Below are positions 25,672 through 36,332 of a stretch of DNA of 64,000 nt, piece after piece; the stretch's first letter is position 1; every line of letters starts with the position of its first letter. This stretch comes from Flaveria trinervia (taxonomy: Eukaryota; Streptophyta; Magnoliopsida; Asterales; Asteraceae): assembly GCA_025506515.1 (NCBI GenBank), contig CM046452.1, positions 104,680,051 to 104,744,050 on the forward strand, read 5' to 3'. Below the pieces are notes generated by a model. The model did no database searches. It was not told the DNA's origin and worked only from the letters and a program-made list of their open reading frames with translations. The position numbers and the translations under genes were made by a program.

Positions 25672-25775
25672 ATTCCCTCATAAACTTGAGCACTCATTTG
25701 TAAAAAAACGAGTATTAATAAATATGAACCTAAAAAGGTTAAATTCCCTCATGAACTTGAGCACTCATTTGTAAA
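25672..25775. repeat. Two 33 bp direct repeats upstream of the small-protein gene
   Basis: ATTCCCTCATAAACTTGAGC and the 13 bases after it (25672-25704) recur with one change at 25743-25775, separated by 38 bp. They lie about 270 bp before the ATG at 26048, so a promoter role is conceivable but unproven. Confidence 0.6.
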
Positions 25776-26047
25776 GCAAGCAGACTCCTTTTTGTTCAGT
25801 TTATCTGTTATATATATGTAGCAGCAAAGCATGATCACAAAACAAGTATAATTCTCTTTCTTTTTATGCATCAACCAATTTTTATATGTAAAAAAAAGAT
25901 TCTGTATTGGCTGTTCTGTTATAGGCAAAACAGTAAAGTAAAAGCTTCAGAATGAAGTTTATAATACAGTTGCTTTTACATGTGCTTCTTAAGCCCTTTG
26001 AGTTGTGCAACTATTCAAGATAAGAATCTTAATTAGCTCTAGTGAAG

Positions 26048-26464
26048 ATGAGATCAAAGATAATGGTATATCTTTTCTTCATCTTTTTATCTAATCGGGT
26101 CTTTCATGTTGTGCAATTTATACTAGTCTTTCCTACTCAAATAGTCCAACCCTTGAACAAGAACATAATGGTAAGTATTTATCCATCCACACATGTTTAC
26201 ATCTGTGGTTACATACTGATATTATATAAATCATATACAGGGGTGGAGACAATGAAGAGCTTAAATAGCAACAAACATGAGGTACAACATGGGAGTAAAG
26301 ATATATTAATACAAGGACAGAAAGCACGCCGAGGAGGCGCACATGGTGGTGGTGCAAATATGGATCGAGGTCATCATGTTAGGCGTAGCATGGTGCATTC
26401 AAAGCTTACAATGTCATTTATTGTCACTTTCGGGTCGTTTATCCTTCTCCTTTTGGCCTTCTAA
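26048..26464 (+). CDS. Small hydrophobic-ended protein of unknown function
   Basis: I do not recognise the family with certainty. Exon 1 (26048-26170) starts MRSKIMVYLFFIFLSNRVFH, a likely signal peptide or anchor, and ends at a strong donor ATG|GTAAGT. The C-terminal exon encodes a basic Gly/His-rich stretch (KARRGGAHGGGANMDRGHHV, then RRS) and a hydrophobic tail (MSFIVTFGSFILLLLAF), like a GPI-attachment or tail-anchor signal. The acceptor is unsure: an AG at 26239-26240 would shift the frame, while an AG at 26247-26248 gives a 78 bp intron and keeps it; retaining the intron also leaves the frame open (138 aa). Short plant secreted proteins with this layout are common, but no function can be assigned. 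Confidence 0.5.
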   Translation: MRSKIMVYLFFIFLSNRVFHVVQFILVFPTQIVQPLNKNIMVSIYPSTHVYICGYILILYKSYTGVETMKSLNSNKHEVQHGSKDILIQGQKARRGGAHGGGANMDRGHHVRRSMVHSKLTMSFIVTFGSFILLLLAF

Positions 26465-27169
26465 GACCATAATTTCATATTGTCATTCAACAAGGGTTGT
26501 TTTTAACATTGACTGTCATGATCTCGGCTCTACCGAACACTTATGTGTGAACCAATCTGGTGTGGATATAATTCAAGTACATAAATCAAAGATCTTTTTT
26601 TTGGGAGTGTAGGCAAATGGGATGAGAAATTGATGTAAATCTTATTTTGGGGTTTTGAAAGGTTTGTGAATTTGAGCTTGTTTATTTATGTGCTAACTTG
26701 TTTATTCATGCTTGAACCAAAACTCACTTGTAAAAGTAAGTAGGCTTCATGTCCCTATTTATGATTAGTATGTTGAATTTCAGGCTCAACAAAATTTCAT
26801 GAATATATGGTTGATAGTTAATGTTATTTCTATCCTTTTCTTATGTGACCATCTTTTTCTATACATGTTATTGATAGTTAATAACTACCAACTAAAATTT
26901 CATGGTTGATATTCACTTATCCATCTATTTTTGCATCTTTTTAGTCCTCTAAGATTACAATTTCAGATTCTTTTCCTCAACAAGGTTTGTTTGTAACTCT
27001 AAATGTGATGATCAAATATATATTTTACAATATATAAGACCATACTTAATTACTTACATTGATATAAAAGAAATAAACCGAAAAGCTGATGAAAAACTGT
27101 TACAGCCTCCATTGGCATACACCAATACGCGTGGAAAGTTTTATGAATAGTGAGTAATAGAAAACCATA
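26465..27169. other. Intergenic region
   Basis: Convergent 3' region between the small-protein gene and HCT. No other feature is seen. Confidence 0.4.
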
Positions 27170-28689
27170 TTAGATATCATATAAAAACGTGCTGAAAAGT
27201 TTCATGTGTTCAACCTGCAGCGAAATGGCAATCGACAAGCTCCCATCGTTAATCGGGCTTGGTAACACGAAACTCAACCCCTCATACGCTATCCCACCCG
27301 GGCCCATGAATATGGGTCGGCCCCACCCAAAGTCGGCATCATGAATCGGGAGCCTAGCCCAGCTCGTTATTCCAAGGTTCGGGCACTTAAACGTGTGAGC
27401 CCCACGAACCAAGGCCTTTAGATCAGGCTGCAGTTCTAAGTAATCTAGTGCGGATCTTAGATAATCATTGTCCATCCTCGCCAACGCATCATGGATTTTA
27501 CCCGCGGCATACCAGGTAGGCTTTGATTGTAAGTCACCGGCTACTGCTATCGGGGTGGTAGTGAAAATTACATTCCCGAAGTAGCCAGGTGGCAGTGACG
27601 GGCGTAGGCGGGCACGCCCGTCAGTTGCAATATATAGCTTCGTGTCCTGATCATCAGCAAGGCCACGCGCTTTACACACGCACCTCCAGACATGACCCGA
27701 TAGCATCTCATATGAGCTATAGTTGATTGTGTTGCCATCTTCTTTCGATTTGGCTTTAAGCGCATTGAGTTGGTCTCGAGTTAACTTGAAAATGGAGACC
27801 GCGGTCTCAGGTTCTTGTTGGTCGTTTGTGGTTTTGGGTGCGGCTTTCAGGGGAGGGGCGGGTTGGTACTCGATGTGGTTAAAGGCCGGCTGGGGTGGGT
27901 CGCGGGCTCGGAGAAGGGTTCGGTCAATGAAGGGTGGGATGGTGAGGTCAAGACCACGAGCCATATCGGACCAAGTGTTGATGAAGTGCAACCCAGATGC
28001 CCCATCTGCAGCATGGTGCTGCATCCCAACTCCTAGTGAGACCCCACCGCATTTAAAGTAAGTGACCTGCATGATGGATGATGATATGACAACATAACTA
28101 AACCAATTTCAAACGAATGATTTTATCAAATCATAAATTCCAATTTGTCACATTCAAATTGAAAGTAATACACAACAATTTCAAATGCGAAAATTACCAA
28201 AATAACCCCAAAAATCAAAGTGAACATGACTTGTGAAATTAGCTAAAGTATCAATATGTCACGATCAGTCAATCGATCATACCTGCAAAACAAGCAGCGG
28301 ATACGATTCGATTCCTTTCGAATAGTCAACGGCCGGAATGAGTCGCCGGAGTTCCAACGTGGGCGCAAAGTCACCGTAATCATCGACCACACCGTCGGAC
28401 TCCGCCTCAACGAACAACACCCCTTGTCCCCTACAGTCGATCTCAATCCGACCATCTTCATCCCTCTTCAACCGCCCCCCATCGGGTAAAACGGCACCAA
28501 CACCTTACTCAACGCCTCCTTCATCACCTTCGGATCGAAGAAGTTGGGGTCTCCATTAGGCCTGTAGAAATACACACTCGGTGTGTGGAAATTCGGCACC
28601 ACGAGGTCCAAATTCGAGTTCCATAAGTTCACCATCGGCGTCTCCTCCGCCGGCCGTACCATCGTCGATTCTCTCACCTCGATCTTCAT
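27170..28689 (-). CDS. HCT: Shikimate/quinate O-hydroxycinnamoyltransferase (BAHD family), frameshifted as given
   Basis: Cytosolic BAHD acyltransferase that joins p-coumaroyl-CoA to shikimate or quinate, a key step to lignin and chlorogenic acid. Minus-strand exons are 28689-28283 and 28066-27170 around a GT-AG intron. Exon 1 begins MKIEVRESTMVRPAEETP, the usual HCT start. The catalytic HHAAD (about residues 153-157) opens exon 2 and DFGWG (about 381-385) is near the C-terminus. Total length would be about 434 aa, normal for HCT. In exon 1 the frame breaks at a run of six C at 28475-28480: after FYPM the reading runs into TGA, and LKRDEDGRIEIDC resumes one base out of phase. One more base in that run would restore the usual frame. 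So this is either a recent null allele or an assembly error. The rest shows no decay. Confidence 0.85.
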
Positions 28690-28825
28690 ATCTGATTGTT
28701 GAGATCAATGGACAAATCGAAGGGGTTTGATGAAATGTGAGATAAATGTTCAATCAGAGATGGTGGAATATGGGTTGGTGTCAATTTGGTGTGAAGTGGG
28801 TTGCTTGAAAGTTGAAATACGGGGG

Positions 28826-28833
28826 CTTTTATA
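28826..28833 (-). promoter_or_regulatory. TATA box of HCT
   Basis: The minus strand reads TATAAAAG here, about 140 bases before the HCT ATG (28689). The match and spacing are good for a plant TATA box; the transcription start itself is not known. Confidence 0.6.
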
Positions 28834-28859
28834 ATGCAACTCTTTTTCTTTGCGATTTC

Positions 28860-28866
28860 ACCTACC
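28860..28866 (+). promoter_or_regulatory. AC-I-type element (ACCTACC) in the HCT promoter
   Basis: ACCTACC exactly matches the AC-I element bound by R2R3-MYB activators of lignin and phenylpropanoid genes. It lies about 27 bases upstream of the TATA box and 170 bases upstream of the ATG, inverted relative to the gene. AC elements work in either orientation. A 7-mer can occur by chance, but the position and the gene make it credible. Confidence 0.55.
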
Positions 28867-28901
28867 GCGCCTAATGGGGGTGACCTAATTAAAGTTTGCA
28901 A

Positions 28902-31428
28902 TTTTGACTTTGGTCGAATTGGTCAATAGAGTTGGAATAGAATATTGTGGATTTATGTTAAAGTAAATATAAAAGCTTAAAAGTTAAAGCATGTTTAGCA
29001 GGGAAGTGTGAAGAATTTAGTTAAAATTTAACTATTACAGGGAGAAGTTGATTTAATAGTATTCCAAGTTAACGTCTTGTGTTTATGTGTTTTTCTTTTT
29101 GTTACTTTTGTATTGATAACTTTATTAACAACGTATCTGACTATCAGTGATGATATATCGTTTTCAATTAACGAATAAATTTCTGTTTGTTGGAAAAACT
29201 GAAACGAGTTAAACTCAAATTTCTCATTCAAGCTCCAATCAACTAGTAACTAAATTAAGTGACGAAAAGCTAGTTTGTATATTTTGTGTAACAAGTAAAA
29301 AAAATGTGTCTTTCAGATTAGAAACATATATACATGGTAGAGTCTGAAGACAAGGGCCATGGTGCTAAATCTTGGGTACAAAATCGATGAGGTGCAGGCG
29401 ATTCGATGTAATCAGCTGTCGGTTGAGTTAAAATTCATTGGGTACAAATCTATATTTATGAAATTAACCTTTTAAACTAGACTAAGTTAATTAAGTTAAT
29501 CGTCCCCCAAAAATATATTATCAGTGTTAAAAAGAGCTCTCTATTTATTAGATCACTCTAAAACATATAACTATTATAAGTTCAAAATAATCTAAAACAT
29601 TGTTGATTGAAAGTTGGTACATAAAAAGTTAAAATATAAAATAAAATAAAATATAGGCACCTATAAACAATATTCAATTTATTAATATCAAAGTAAAGGT
29701 TTTGTCATGTATATATATTAAATATTCGTAAATCATAACTTTACGTATGGTAATAAACTACATATTTATATATAATTAATTAATGATTAATATGGTGATG
29801 GTAATGTTATTAGCACAAAGAGGGTGAGAAAATGTTTAGGATAGGAAAGTGAATATTGTTGGGTGGGTGTAGAAAAGTTGGTGAGATAGTGACACAAAAC
29901 ATCAACACTTCACCAACTCTCGTTTGCACTAAAATAATGAAAACCGGAGATATGTGTTGGGCCTGTGGGTCCAAGTTCGACCCGACTAAGTGGTCGGATA
30001 CGGAGCACCCACACATTGGATTTAATTGATTCCTTTGTGGCTCGGTGGTGTTTTAGTTGCAATCATGGTTGGCCGGATGTTCTACTTGTTGTTTAAATGA
30101 TAGTGTTTCTTTCATACCAAACATATGTATCATTTTGTTACTTGATTATAAGATTCATGAACCAAACACACACAAGTGTCATTGATTTCTCATTCCATCA
30201 TCTTTTACTAACCTTTTGTCAACCCACACCTCAAATAGATATACTTTAATTATGAGTCACACTTATCTCAAAGCTCAAAAATTCTACACGAATTATTCTA
30301 CACGAATATATAATTCACTGGTTTATATTTGAATCGAAAAAGGTTAGACTAAGTTTCGAGTCAAATCCAAGGATACATTTTGTTATGTTCGTGGGTTTGT
30401 GGTTGACTTGTTAGAAAGGTTTTAAACATGATATATTGATATATAATATAAATCTTAAAACAAATTAAGTTTTTTTGGTTTATGGGCAGATAATGTAAAA
30501 TTTTATGTAATTTATAGTAATTATAAGGTTATTATGTAACTAATTGTAATGGCTAATTTGTAAATGTTGTTAGAAATATCATTTTACCATTTAAAATGTT
30601 TGTACCTTATGTATTGAGTGAGATAAGTGTTTTTAATTAATGGTATCTTAAAATACATTTTCCATATGCTTTATATATATATATAGTGTGTGTATATATA
30701 TATATATCTTTATTTGGATGTGGTCTATGTAATAACTTAAACTATTTGGTATTTTACACAACAATTTAAAAAGCTACAAATAATTTGACTTAATCTAAAA
30801 ATAAATAATATGTAAATTTGAAAATTTTGAAGTATTAGTATTAATTCAAGTTAAATGAAATTTGTTCATGTCAACCCGTATATAAACATGTTAGTGTTCA
30901 GGTTTATATATGTGACATAATTTTCTAATTATTGTTAAGGTTTTGCATGTGTATAGCCTCTTATTATAATAAGGATTTATTTAAAAAAGAATTTAATTAT
31001 TAGATGAAATTGATCATAACATATTATAAATAAGCTATTATCCTCGGTGGTACGCATATTTAAATCCTATAGTTACGGATTTGTTGTGATATCTTATATT
31101 AAATACAGTTATAATATTCATGCAACATAGTCATACATATAGTTGTTACCAAGCTTGCTGCATTGCCAATAACTTTAGCATCGAGGTGCCGCATGATCTC
31201 GACTGCTTCCTAATTGTTGACATCACATAATAGTTTTTCTGTCACAAAAGTAAAATTCACATTATTTGGCATGTATTAACTATATACTAAATTTAACTCG
31301 ATGGATTCAAATTATACGAGTAAAATATTTTAAAGTCATGAAAAGTTACTACATGTTTGAGAAAAGGAGATATAATACCGAATGGATATTAACGGTCCTA
31401 GGACTGTTTCTGCACTTATACATATGTT
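28902..31428. other. Gene-free region upstream of HCT
   Basis: It holds the distal HCT upstream DNA, then AT-rich intergenic DNA with a TA microsatellite at about 30678-30707. No gene is supported. Confidence 0.4.
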
Positions 31429-32096
31429 TAGGGCTGCAAACGAATTAAACGTCTAGCCAACAGTTCGTGAACTATTCGGCGGGGAAGTTTGTTTATGTTT
31501 GTTCGTTTAGTAAATGAACAAACACGAACAAGAAAATTTCATTCGTTTAGTTAAACGAACGTATATGAACACAACTCGTGTTCGTTCATTTATGTTAGTG
31601 GGCATTCGATAACGTGTTTGTTTATGTTCGTTAATGTACATTCGTGAACGTTAAATAATTTGTTTGTTTATATTCGTTAATGTGTTCATTTATGTCCTTA
31701 CTTTTTGTGTCAGTTATTTTGATGACTATTATATCAATTATTTTTTGATGTTTATGTTAAGTACTAATTTATATTTTTAATTGCTTTTGTGTAATGTTTG
31801 TAATAAAAATGTAAATTGTATTCTAACATTAATCTATAATAATTTATATACGTTTGTGTTTATGAGTTTCTTTGTGTTCGTCATATTAATGAATAATTGT
31901 TTATGTTCGTTTGCTTTTGTGTTCAGTAAGTGTTTGTAAACAGTTCATGAACATGTTCACTATCTTAATGAACAAACACGAACAAGGAATTTCGTTCGGT
32001 AAGTGTTCATGAACAGTCTATTAACAAGTTTATGTGCTTAACGAACGAACACAAGCAATACCTTGTTCATGTTCGTTCAGTTTGTTTACAGCCCTA
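31429..32096. mobile_element. hAT-like element with GTTCGTTTA subterminal repeats
   Basis: The ends form an inverted repeat: TAGGGCTGCAAACGAA at the left, and TAGGGCTGTAAACAAA on the opposite strand at the right. Between them are many copies of TGTTCGTTTA and GAACAAACACGAAC motifs in both orientations near the two ends, as in hAT subterminal arrays. The flanking 8-mers (CATATGTT and CCTGACCT) do not match, so either the duplication has decayed or one end is rearranged. 668 bp, non-coding. Confidence 0.6.
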
Positions 32097-33782
32097 CCTG
32101 ACCTGCTTGATTCAAGTAGATTAACATCTACAAACAATGAAGGTTCTTCTATCAAGCACGTTAAAAACTATGTCATTAAGCAAATATCCAGGTTTCAAAT
32201 TTTTATGAAATATTTAGACTCCAAGAAAGATTAACATTTTTAATTGGCAAGCTGAGATGAGACATATTCCAACATTGCAGGCTATCTCTAAAAGAAACAT
32301 TCGGCCGACTCCATAATATGTAATCATGTTAGAAATGTGACAAAACGTTTTATGATATTTTCATACCAATAAAATTTGGGATTATATCAATATATGGAGT
32401 AAAATCCCTCTCGTCTTGGCTTTCTGCTATCTGGATCTTCCCGAGTTGCATAAAATTGTGTGGTTGAGCAAGTTAAGACATAAAATGCTATATGTTATTA
32501 TTCTTACTACATGTTCGTGTATCTAAAGAACGCGAAATGAAATACTTCTTAACCAAGTAAACTCCTGTTTCCATATAATATTTGAAGATGTTAGAGGTGT
32601 TGGATTCTTGTGGGCAATATACAGATCCAGAAAGTGTTAGATTGGATCTTTTGAGTTTTGATTGATTGTTTATGTAACAGCTAGTTAGGGTAATGTAACA
32701 TTTAGCTTTCTCTTTTTTATTTTGTCCAGCTATTTAAGGTTTTTATTCTCCTTCTGAGTTATGGCCCCTTGCTAGCCCCTCTTGCTTAATAATATTTGGT
32801 ATTAAAGAAAATATATACTCTTGGAAGTTGTGTGGACCTTTATTAAAGAAGCAATTAAGTTGATTTGTCAAAATTGAAGACTACTTAATTTGCACTTTCG
32901 TGGTCCACCGACCGTTGTCATTTCATTTTTCAATGTTGATCGACTTAAGTTTTTATTTAGAACCACAAATTCACAAATGGCAATGACCTATATAAGTGGG
33001 ACATCAAACGAGCTGATTATAGCTCAACATAATGGTGGGAAGCTAAGTTTGAGCATTGATATTGTTGATATGGACCAAATATTATCTAGATATATCATTG
33101 ACACGCAATATCTTGTTAGTTTATTTAGCATTGAACAAATAAGTTAAATGCATTTCTCACTACAATCATTTGTATAATTTTATAAAAAAATTATGTTTGT
33201 GTTTGTTTTGTGCCACAACTGTCAATGTATTGATGACGAAGCTTGAACCATACCATATGAGTGGCGGGGGCGAAAATAAATGGGGTATCCCAAATAACCG
33301 GACTTTATTAGTCGGCCATTTAAAAAAATAAATAAAAAACTATTTACCCTTTATAAAATGAAATGTCTGAAAAGAACATGACCCTCTTTCAAAGTTCACC
33401 ACACAACTACATTTGGAGGCAATTGAATGTGCTGACGTAGCTTCGATCTATGTTTTGTACTTTTGTAGCGTATAATCACATGATGATTTTGGGTTAGCAT
33501 TTATGTTCAACCATAAATATGTTACCACAACTGTTTCTATTTGTTTTTTCCCTTGAAATAGAAGAAACTTAAATATTCACATTAAAAAATCGGATTCTTA
33601 TAAAAAGTAATTAGATTCTTTGCTGTTTAAGCAGGTTGCACGTAAAGAAAAAACCAAATAGGATCACGAGTCGAGTACAGTTAAATGTGTAGGACTCCAC
33701 ACAAGGTGCATAGCATTAATGCCAATTAAATTATAATAGCATGCATACATAAAATAGCATTCAATTATCATTTTCTATATCA
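32097..33782. other. Gene-free region
   Basis: No gene is supported. A possible retrotransposon LTR fragment near 32634-32830 (TGTTAG start, TATTTAAGG) could not be delimited. Confidence 0.35.
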
Positions 33783-34057
33783 TCCATCGGTAGCGGATCA
33801 GAAAATAAATTTTTGGGGGTCAAAAAGTTTTTAGGAACGGGTCAAAAAGTTTTTAAGGATAGTTATGTATTAGTAATATTAATTCTTTTGGTTCAGTACT
33901 AGTCGGATCCATGTCACATAAAAAATATTAACAATATCAAATATAAAAGATAATAAAGATGCTAATACTTCATGAGGTTATGTATCACTATACGCATACT
34001 AAACCAAAAAAAAATTAGGGGGAGCGGTCCCCGTTGAAAGTACTTAGGTCTGCCCCT
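33783..34057. mobile_element. hAT-type MITE with CTATATCA target duplication
   Basis: 275 bp between perfect 8 bp direct repeats CTATATCA (33775-33782 and 34058-34065). The right end, read on the minus strand, is AGGGGCAGACCTAAG; the left end TAGCGGATCAG is a diverged match set about 10 bases in. The internal GGGTCAAAAAGTTTTT is repeated. It belongs to the same broad group as 44351-44524 and 60831-60992 (termini with GGCGGA or GCGGAC). Confidence 0.6.
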
Positions 34058-34185
34058 CTATATCACAAGGGGACATAGAGTTGTTAAGTGGTGTGTTACA
34101 TTGAAACATTGGACTTTTAAATCTTAAATCTTAGTGTACAATTGTGTTACATACTTATATCTATCCTATAAAATCTAATAATTAT

Positions 34186-34238
34186 ATATATATATTATAT
34201 ATATATATTATATATATATATATAATATATATATATTA
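34186..34238. repeat. TA-rich microsatellite
   Basis: Alternating TA runs broken by single extra T or A, forming a self-complementary tract. Confidence 0.8.
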
Positions 34239-35339
34239 GCAAGTTTTTTATGTATTGTAAGTTGTATTTTATGCTTCATGGGTTGTACCCAATTTGTTTT
34301 AAATTTTTTTAAATTTTTAATATTTTTATTCTATCCTAATATTTTTACATCTTTTAAAGTTTAGGGTTTTAGGCTCAATAAAATTTTACTTTCAAATTTG
34401 ATCCCCTGTACTTTTCATATTTTATAAATTTTTCGTTTTACGTCTCGGTCTAAATATTACGAGTTAACACACCATAACGTGCATTTGTGGTTTAACATTT
34501 TTTCATCTACTTTTCATTTGATTTATTTTTTCTGTTATTATGGTTTTTTTGTGTTGGTGGTCAATGACGATATTGTGCCATTAGTGTTACTTGACTAGTT
34601 ATCATCTAAAGAATGAAAAATAATTAATAATGTGTACTATAATCACAAGGTCTTTGCTATTTTTAGGGATTGGATTCCGGTTTCCTTTAAGTGTTCGAGT
34701 CATTTATTATTATTTCTTTTAATGAAAATTGAATCATTGACGAATCATTGACCCACCCGATCATTTTCATTACTCGAGTACAAAACTCAAAACCACTCTC
34801 AGAAGAAATTTCATCTTGCGTGAGAAAAACATTCGACCTAATCTGAAATCCACATTAATTATTTTGTTATAGGTGGGACTTAGGGTAAGAGAGGTACCCA
34901 CACCATACACAATTACACATTACACTACACCACACTATACAAATTCAAATTTGGTTGCGGTGATGTTACCACATCACACAACATATAACATCCACCAAAT
35001 TTCAAATTATAATCTGAATTTGAATTCATTTTAAATTTTCATATGATATAATTTTTTTATTAAACTTATTTATTCTAGTGTATCATATGGGTTATAAATT
35101 TAACCAATATAAAAAAATAACTTTTCGTTTTCCATTTATTAAACCATTTAAACAAGTTATAATAAGTTTATAAATTGTAAAATAAAGTGTTCTAACATGG
35201 AAAGAATGGTTATATATCAAAGTTTTTTTTATAAAACTTATAAATTTATACAAGTTTATAGGTTGTAGTGAGAATTAGATTTAATTTTAATTAATTAATA
35301 AATTATTCTTTTTTATTCATAAACCCTTTTAAAGTTTTG

Positions 35340-36330
35340 AAAGACAAATTCAATTATAAATTGGTTTGATAAGTTTGGGGCCAATTTTGTAATTTCCAAA
35401 ACTTAATGTAGAAGTTTTTACATGAAATAATAAAGAACCTAAACATCAGGGACCAAGATTGTAAATTGGTTTAAAACTACCCAAACCACCCAAACCCACA
35501 CCCGTCGCCAGCCACCAACTCCGACCAAACTCCGGCGACTTCACCACACCTCGAATACCCTTCATTAACCCAATTAACTCCATTAAATCGCTACATGAAC
35601 CATTTTCGAACACATGACCATGTTTTAATTCGAATTAAGACCCCGTTAACCCTCTCGAACATAAACTGAAACACCAATTAAATGTCTCACCGCGTTCGTT
35701 ATGAAACAGCCTTAGATGGGTCTATAGAATGGCGTAAAAACCTTCGAATTAACTTCCTTAAACTTGCTATATCATCAATTCCATTTGAAACACGCACAAA
35801 CCCCGTATTCGATTATCACCATCTTCTTCGACCTGCAACTTAGTCGAAATCCGTCTTTTGAGCAATTTACATCAAAATTTATTAAGGATTTTCATTTATC
35901 ATCATCATTAGAAGCTTCCTACAAGTTTAATTTGGTTATCAACCTCGCTTGCATCTCGAATCGACTTTAACTCAGTCGCAGCTATCCTTATTTCCATCTT
36001 CATTGAACCCGAACTCAATCACGTAAGTTTCACTCATCTATATACTCGATTTCACTTAGGGATCAAAAGCCCTAAGTTGGATTCCGTTAAGAACTTCGAA
36101 TTCGTGTTCAATTTGGATCAAATCAAGTTAGGGTTTATGTGAAATTCGGGGATTTCAAAACTGATGTTTATAAACATTTTAAAGAGACTTTATAACACAA
36201 ATGCGCTTTAGCTCGACCGGTAATCATGACTCATCATAGGCATGAGGTCCTGGGTTCGAACCGAGCCTCTGCCAACTTTTTTTTTTAATTATTTTTTTTA
36301 CATTTCTTTTATTCTGAAAACTATTATTAT
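35340..36330 (+). repeat. Diverged inverted relative of 37200-38140, outside the long-TIR element
   Basis: Read forward, this stretch follows the same order of motifs as the reverse complement of 37200-38140: a GGGGCC...AATAATAAA start, CGTCGCC/CGGCGAC blocks, an AACATG/TTAATTC-AATTAA block, CTCAGTCGC...TATC...CTCAATC, then a tRNA-like CATGAGGTC-C-GGGTTCGAAC and a T run. Similarity is judged by eye and is partial. It suggests an older, oppositely oriented element into which the 3.7 kb one inserted. Confidence 0.4.
36203..36274 (+). repeat. tRNA-like pol III unit (not a functional tRNA)
   Basis: It contains TAGCTCGACCGGTAA (A-box-like), GGTTCGAACC (B box) and a T10 run just after (36277-36286), as in a pol III gene. 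The would-be acceptor arms do not pair, so it is not a tRNA. Its 3' half matches the unit at 37221-37294 in inverted orientation. Confidence 0.5.
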
Positions 36331-36332
36331 AC

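Noticed and set aside
27723..28061. Plus-strand open frame of 112 codons
   Set aside because: Antisense shadow of HCT exon 2, whose minus-strand frame has the BAHD motifs.
32634..32830. Possible Copia-type LTR (TGTTAGATTGGATC start, TATTTAAGG)
   Set aside because: Neither end could be fixed, no second LTR, primer site or coding region is present, and the resemblance is only general.
32890..33147. Plus-strand 85-codon open frame
   Set aside because: No domain, no splice context and no coding-like composition.
36203..36274. Functional tRNA gene
   Set aside because: A and B boxes and a T run are present, but the acceptor stem does not pair.
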